This document shows positions 6,857 through 10,804 of a stretch of DNA of 10,804 nt, piece by piece. Position numbers and translations under genes: made by a program. Every line of letters starts with the position of its first letter. Positions within the stretch are counted from its first letter, which is position 1. Origin of the DNA: Bacillota bacterium (GTDB lineage Bacteria; Bacillota; Clostridia; Tissierellales; Peptoniphilaceae); the NCBI GenBank assembly GCA_023393715.1, contig JAEXCD010000072.1, positions 1-10,804 of the forward strand, given 5' to 3'. A model generated the notes under the pieces. That model did no database searches. It saw only the letters and a program-made list of their open reading frames with translations, and was not told the origin of the DNA.

Positions 6857-7870
6857 ATGCGTGAACGAATCGAACAGCTGGAATTGCAGATTCTTTCGCC
6901 CTACGCGCAGAAGGTGCTTTATACGAAGGGCCGCGCGGTGCCGGAGGAAAAGGACGTTTACCGTACCGACTATCAGAGGGATCGGGATCGCATTCTGCAT
7001 TCCAAGACCTTTCGTCGGTTAAAGCACAAAACGCAGGTTTTCATTTCTCCGGAGGGCGACCATTATCGCACCCGTCTGACGCATACGCTTGAGGTAGGAC
7101 AGATCGCGCGGACAATGGCGCGTGCGCTGCAGCTCAACGAGGATCTGATCGAGGCGATGGCGATGGGGCACGACGTCGGGCATACGCCCTTTGGCCATGC
7201 CGGGGAGGATGTGCTTCGTCAGCTGATGCCGGGGTTTGCCCATTATGAGCAGTCGGTACGCGTACTCTCGTTTCTTGAAAGCACGCCGAAGCGTCGCGGG
7301 CTCAACCTGACCTATGAGGTACTGGATGGCATCGCCAACCACAGCGGCGGCAATCAGGCGGAAACGCTGGAGGGACAGCTCCTGAAATTCGCCGACCGCA
7401 TCGCGTATGTGAATCACGATATCGATGACTCGATACGGGCGGGCGTTCTGCGTGAGGAGGATTTGCCGCAGGAGGCGGTTGCCGTTTTGGGGCACAGCTC
7501 ATCGGACCGCATTGACGCCATGGTGCAGGCGGTGATCGAGGACAGCATCGGCAGAAACCGGATTACCATGAAGGAGCCGGAGCATACCGCGGCGCGCACG
7601 CTTCGAAAATTCATGTTTGATCGCGTCTACACCAATACGACCGTGAAGGGCGAAAACGAAAAGCTTCGCCACATCATCGAGGATGTTTTTTCCTACTACC
7701 GAAAGCATCTCGACGCTCTTCCCGCCAGCCATCTGAGCATGTATACGGGGGAGCATGAAGGCGATTCGGCGGAGCGCATTGTATGCGATTACATCGCCGG
7801 CATGACGGATATTTTTCTGATTCATACGTATGAGGATCTGTTTATTCCGAAATCGTGGAAGAAAATGTAG
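6857..7870 (+). CDS. dgt: Deoxyguanosinetriphosphate triphosphohydrolase-like HD-domain protein
   Basis: This family cleaves dGTP or other dNTPs to the nucleoside and triphosphate, helping to control dNTP pools. The 337-residue protein has the dGTPase-like opening DRDRILHSKTFRRLKHKTQVF, then the HD metal-binding set: His76 in RLTHTLEV, His105-Asp106 in GHDVGH, and probably Asp180 in ADRIAYVNHDIDD. The length fits the shorter Firmicutes form rather than the longer E. coli Dgt. Substrate preference and any allosteric activation cannot be read from the sequence, so dgt is used as a family name. The gene follows the probable terminator and lies 14 bases before dnaG. dgt directly upstream of dnaG and rpoD is a common clostridial arrangement that links nucleotide supply with replication initiation. 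Confidence 0.93.
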   Translation: MRERIEQLELQILSPYAQKVLYTKGRAVPEEKDVYRTDYQRDRDRILHSKTFRRLKHKTQVFISPEGDHYRTRLTHTLEVGQIARTMARALQLNEDLIEAMAMGHDVGHTPFGHAGEDVLRQLMPGFAHYEQSVRVLSFLESTPKRRGLNLTYEVLDGIANHSGGNQAETLEGQLLKFADRIAYVNHDIDDSIRAGVLREEDLPQEAVAVLGHSSSDRIDAMVQAVIEDSIGRNRITMKEPEHTAARTLRKFMFDRVYTNTTVKGENEKLRHIIEDVFSYYRKHLDALPASHLSMYTGEHEGDSAERIVCDYIAGMTDIFLIHTYEDLFIPKSWKKM

Positions 7871-7872
7871 GA

Positions 7873-7880
7873 AAGGGGGA
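7873..7880 (+). promoter_or_regulatory. Ribosome binding site that fixes the dnaG start
   Basis: AAGGGGGA lies four bases before the ATG at 7885. The frame is also open from a GTG at 7855 inside dgt, but that start lacks a ribosome site and would add ten residues not seen before the usual primase N-terminus. Confidence 0.6.
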
Positions 7881-7884
7881 GCGC

Positions 7885-9804
7885 ATGGGCTACATTTCAG
7901 AACACAGCGTGGAACGGATTAAAAGCGCCGTCGATATCGTGTCGCTGATCGGCGAGTACGTGGAGCTGAAGCGCTCCGGCTCCTCCTACAAGGCCTGCTG
8001 TCCCTTTCATCAGGAAAAAACGCCGTCCTTTGTTGTTTCGCCGTCCCGCGGCAGTTATCACTGCTTCGGATGCCACGTGCACGGTGATGCGATCAAATTC
8101 ATCATGGAAATGGAGCATTTGGACTATCCGGATGCCCTCCGCTTTCTGGCCGACAAGTACGGCATTCCCATTGAGGAGGACGCAGGCGATCATCCGCGCC
8201 AGGCGCACAATAAAATACTGTACGAGCTCAACAAGCAGGCGATGCTGTTCTATTATAAAAATCTGCTGACGCAGACCGTTCCGCAAAATTATCTGAAGGG
8301 GCGGCGAATGGAGCCGGAGATGATCAACCGGTTTTTCCTCGGCTATGCAGATCACCGCAGGGATGCGCTGTACCAGCACCTCACGGGCCTCGGCTTTCAG
8401 AAGGAGGACATGCTGCACCTGGGGTTGATTTCTCAGTCCAATCAGGGAACCGGCGTATATGACCGCTTTCGAAATCGCCTGATGTTTCCGATTATTTCAC
8501 ACCGAAACCGCATCATCGGGTTTGGCGGGCGCATTATCGGCGAGGGAAATCCGAAATACCTGAACTCGCCGGAATCGGATATTTTTCACAAGGGGGACAA
8601 TCTGTACGGCATTCCTCAGCTGCAGAAAAGCACGCGAAAGGATGAGGTGATTCTCGTCGAGGGGTACATGGACGTGATCGCGCTCCATCAGTTCGGCATC
8701 GATATCGCGGCGGCGAGCCTCGGAACGGCATTGACGCCGGAACAGGCGAAGCTTATTTCGCGCTATGGGAAGCAGATCTTTCTCTGCTACGATGGAGATG
8801 CGGCGGGCGTTAAAGCGGCACGCCGGGCGATTGAGGTGTTTGCGGAGCAGAATATCGTACCAAAGCTGCTCCTGCTGCCCGACGGACAGGATCCCGACGA
8901 GTTTTGTCATCAACACGGCGTTTCGGCATTTGAGGAGCAGATGGCGCAGGGCGTCGACCCTGTGGAATTTGAGCTTCGCATCCTGGCGGCAGGGTATCGC
9001 CTCGACGAGGCGGGCTCGCGTCTGGATTTTATTCGACGGGCTACGGCGTTTTTGGCCGATATTCCGCAGGAAGCGGTGCGCGACTTTTATATCCAGCGCG
9101 TCGCACAGATGGTGACGATCTCGGAAGAGGGCTTGCGCTGCGATGTGCTTGAGCAGGTCAAGAGGCGAAAAAGCGCCGAAGGCGGAGCACAAGGCCGATC
9201 AAATTGGGCGGCGGAGCCGCAGCCCGAGTGGGATCCGGAGTACGAGCCGCAGTATGAGGAATACGGCGAAACAGTGGATGGAAGTGATTTTCAGGCTGTC
9301 GATTTTCCGCCGGACTTGGGTAAGAATAGGCATAATCTATATTCCGAACGATGGATATTGGAATACGAACTGATTCGACTCTGTCAGCAAAGCGAGGAAT
9401 GTTGCGAAACATTACAGCCGGAGGCAGAGCGCTTTGTGCGGCAGGAGGGACTTCAGGAGGTGCTGCACGCCGTGCTCGTGCTTCGCGGGCAGAAGATCTC
9501 ACCGGAAATCGGCTGGCTGCGCGAGGCATTGGCGGACCCAAAAGCTCAGGAGGTCTTAAATCGTCTGGAAGAAGAGGAGCGTCGTAATCCAGTGGACGGA
9601 TCGCGCCGCTGGGGAGAGGTTTCGGAAGAATTGAAGGAGCGCATTCGTCGCTTCGAGCTGAAAACTCGCCGCAGGGAGCTGCGTCAATTATTGCAGGAGG
9701 ATTCGAACGACCTGGTAAAGCAACAGCTGAATAAGGGCGATTTGATGAGAGAGCTTCAGAAAATTGATAGGGCACTGAAGGCCGAAGGGGGAGGTTTACT
9801 ATGA
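7885..9804 (+). CDS. dnaG: DNA primase DnaG
   Basis: DnaG makes the RNA primers for replication and is recruited by the replicative helicase. The 639-residue protein shows three parts. The N-terminal CHC2 zinc-binding domain has Cys39, His42, Cys60 and Cys63. The RNA polymerase core carries a Toprim fold with EGYMDV starting at Glu259 and DGDAAG starting at Asp303. The C-terminal part, from about residue 490, should be the helicase-interaction domain. Between core and tail, residues of roughly 425-488 form a linker rich in Glu, Pro, Tyr and Gly that is probably disordered; the protein is somewhat longer than the usual ~600 residues. Codon use changes around the end of this linker (AGG, CTA and ATA appear). 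The stop overlaps the rpoD start as ATGA. Confidence 0.97.
   Translation: MGYISEHSVERIKSAVDIVSLIGEYVELKRSGSSYKACCPFHQEKTPSFVVSPSRGSYHCFGCHVHGDAIKFIMEMEHLDYPDALRFLADKYGIPIEEDAGDHPRQAHNKILYELNKQAMLFYYKNLLTQTVPQNYLKGRRMEPEMINRFFLGYADHRRDALYQHLTGLGFQKEDMLHLGLISQSNQGTGVYDRFRNRLMFPIISHRNRIIGFGGRIIGEGNPKYLNSPESDIFHKGDNLYGIPQLQKSTRKDEVILVEGYMDVIALHQFGIDIAAASLGTALTPEQAKLISRYGKQIFLCYDGDAAGVKAARRAIEVFAEQNIVPKLLLLPDGQDPDEFCHQHGVSAFEEQMAQGVDPVEFELRILAAGYRLDEAGSRLDFIRRATAFLADIPQEAVRDFYIQRVAQMVTISEEGLRCDVLEQVKRRKSAEGGAQGRSNWAAEPQPEWDPEYEPQYEEYGETVDGSDFQAVDFPPDLGKNRHNLYSERWILEYELIRLCQQSEECCETLQPEAERFVRQEGLQEVLHAVLVLRGQKISPEIGWLREALADPKAQEVLNRLEEEERRNPVDGSRRWGEVSEELKERIRRFELKTRRRELRQLLQEDSNDLVKQQLNKGDLMRELQKIDRALKAEGGGLL
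9316..9343 (+). promoter_or_regulatory. Weak candidate internal promoter for rpoD within dnaG
   Basis: TTGGGT (9316-9321), a 16-base spacer and TATATT (9338-9343) resemble a sigma-70 type promoter, with a good -10 and only a half-matching -35. It lies in an AT-richer patch of dnaG about 460 bases before rpoD. Internal promoters for rpoD inside dnaG are known in E. coli. This is a guess from pattern only. Confidence 0.2.
9785..9794 (+). promoter_or_regulatory. Strong ribosome binding site for rpoD inside the dnaG end
   Basis: AAGGGGGAGG lies six bases before the ATG at 9801, within the last codons of dnaG. It allows independent initiation on rpoD in addition to coupling through the ATGA overlap. 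Confidence 0.65.
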
Positions 9805-10804
9805 CCGATCGCGAACGCGAGCAGGACATCGATGAAACCATGGATCTTGATGAGATAAAGCAGAATATTATGGATGACCTGCGTAAGATTGCGACGCAAA
9901 ACCATGATAAATACACGCAGCACGATTTCGAACAGGTGGACGGATACGATCAGCTGGACGAAGAGGATCGCGAAGACATCATCAAGCTGTTGGAGGACGA
10001 CGGATACGAGTTTGAGGATGTCGGGTTTGTGCTGGAGCTCGAATCGGAGGACATTGACTTAAGCGAGGACGAGGAAGAGGACGAGCCCGATGAGGGGGCT
10101 GTCGACGAGGACGTCGATGCCGTCGCAGAGGAAATTCGCCGAAAGGAAAGTGCGGTCGATCTGACCAACCTCAAAAACATTTCGATCGACGACCCGGTCA
10201 AGATGTATTTGAAGGAGATCGGTAAAATTCCGCTTCTTACCGCGGAGGAAGAAGTCGTTTTGGCGAAACGAATGGAAAATGCGGATATTTCCCGAAAGGC
10301 CGCCCGCGAGATGAAGTGCTCGCTGCGCGAAGAGATCGAGCTGGCCAAAATTTCCTGTAATGTAACATGTGCACAGTGGCTGTCGGAGGCAGAACGGGCG
10401 ATTGAACAGGGCGTGGAGCTGAGCGAATTACAGAAGCGCCGTATTCGTCAGGTGGCATCCCTGATTCATTTCGCCATCGAAAATGAAGAGGCGATCGACC
10501 CCGAGTCGGACGAAGCCAAAGCCATTGCCGCAGCACGCACGTTGGAGCGTTATGTGCGCCGCCGGCTCAACAACCGTCGGATTACGGCGAATCAACATGT
10601 CGAGCTCGCCTATTGCTTTGCCGTACAGAAGGGTATTATCGACGATGTGCTCGAAGGGGAACAGGCCGACGGACGGGCGCACGAGCTGGCGCAGTATGCT
10701 CTGACGCACGGTGCGCGGATTGAGGGGGCGATCAACCGGCTTTTCCAGAAGGAAGAGGAGCGGGAAGAGGGTGAAACGCTGCTCGACCTCAATGCGGAGC
10801 TGAA
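9801..10804 (+). CDS. rpoD: Primary sigma factor RpoD/SigA, N-terminal 334 residues, with a large insertion after region 1.2 (3' end outside window)
   Basis: This is the housekeeping sigma factor that directs RNA polymerase to promoters. The N-terminal part to about residue 75 resembles region 1.1. Residues 79-111 are very acidic and include EDEEEDE. Region 1.2 is unmistakable: DPVKMYLKEIGKIPLL from Asp131, continuing to AKRMENAD at 155-162. In Bacillus SigA, the region 2 sequence EANLRLVVSIAKRY follows after about 15 residues. Here it does not: residues 163-334 are unrecognised, rich in Glu, Arg, Ala and Leu, helical in appearance, and still open at the window end. Proteobacterial sigma-70 has a non-conserved region in this position, but I see no clear likeness to it. 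The position after dnaG, with an ATGA overlap, fits rpoD. The identity rests on regions 1.1/1.2 and context, since regions 2-4 are not visible. Confidence 0.9.
   Translation, partial: MTDREREQDIDETMDLDEIKQNIMDDLRKIATQNHDKYTQHDFEQVDGYDQLDEEDREDIIKLLEDDGYEFEDVGFVLELESEDIDLSEDEEEDEPDEGAVDEDVDAVAEEIRRKESAVDLTNLKNISIDDPVKMYLKEIGKIPLLTAEEEVVLAKRMENADISRKAAREMKCSLREEIELAKISCNVTCAQWLSEAERAIEQGVELSELQKRRIRQVASLIHFAIENEEAIDPESDEAKAIAAARTLERYVRRRLNNRRITANQHVELAYCFAVQKGIIDDVLEGEQADGRAHELAQYALTHGARIEGAINRLFQKEEEREEGETLLDLNAEL

Noticed and set aside
8497..9916. Two long minus-strand open frames opposite dnaG and its junction with rpoD
   Set aside because: Low-complexity Arg/Ser/Pro-rich translations opposite conserved coding sequence; no support as genes.

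Overview
The window is a dense, entirely plus-strand block of bacterial housekeeping genes. The order is a PAP2-domain lipid phosphatase tail, era, recO, glyQ, glyS, ppsR, an L-asparaginase, dgt, dnaG and rpoD (cut by the window end). This order, the split alpha/beta glycyl-tRNA synthetase, the PDRP/YqfL-type regulator and the dgt-dnaG-rpoD trio point to a Bacillota (Firmicutes) genome, most likely Clostridia or a related class. The DNA is moderately GC-rich by eye. I cannot name a genus from sequence alone.

Layout: positions 1-258 hold the C-terminal end of a PAP2 phosphatase domain, probably the tail of a DgkA-PAP2 fusion. era (287-1189), recO (1200-1958), glyQ (1992-2873), glyS (2866-4938), ppsR (4954-5787) and the asparaginase gene (5784-6776) follow with gaps of at most 33 bases or short overlaps, so they look like one transcription unit. 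A hairpin followed by five T residues lies just after the asparaginase gene, in the only gap of notable size (80 bases). dgt (6857-7870), dnaG (7885-9804) and rpoD (9801 onward) form a second tight group. No stretch over 300 bases lacks a gene. I saw no tRNA, rRNA, IS element, CRISPR array, phage gene or riboswitch.

Functionally the block joins envelope lipid recycling (PAP2), 30S ribosome maturation (Era), recombinational repair (RecO), glycine tRNA charging (GlyQS), control of pyruvate phosphate dikinase (PpsR), asparagine breakdown, dNTP pool control (dGTPase), replication priming (DnaG) and promoter recognition (RpoD). The last three form a Firmicutes version of the macromolecular-synthesis operon.

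Most of this is conventional. The one clearly unusual signal is in RpoD. Conserved region 1.2 is intact, but the expected region 2.1 does not follow. At least 172 residues of unrecognised, mostly helical-looking sequence run to the window edge. Bacillus-type primary sigma factors have only a short connector there, so this gene appears to carry a large insertion where proteobacterial sigma-70 has its non-conserved region. Lesser points are the asparaginase translationally coupled to ppsR, a patch of different codon use and promoter-like sequence near the 3' part of dnaG, and a Glu-for-Asp variant in the PAP2 active-site motif.
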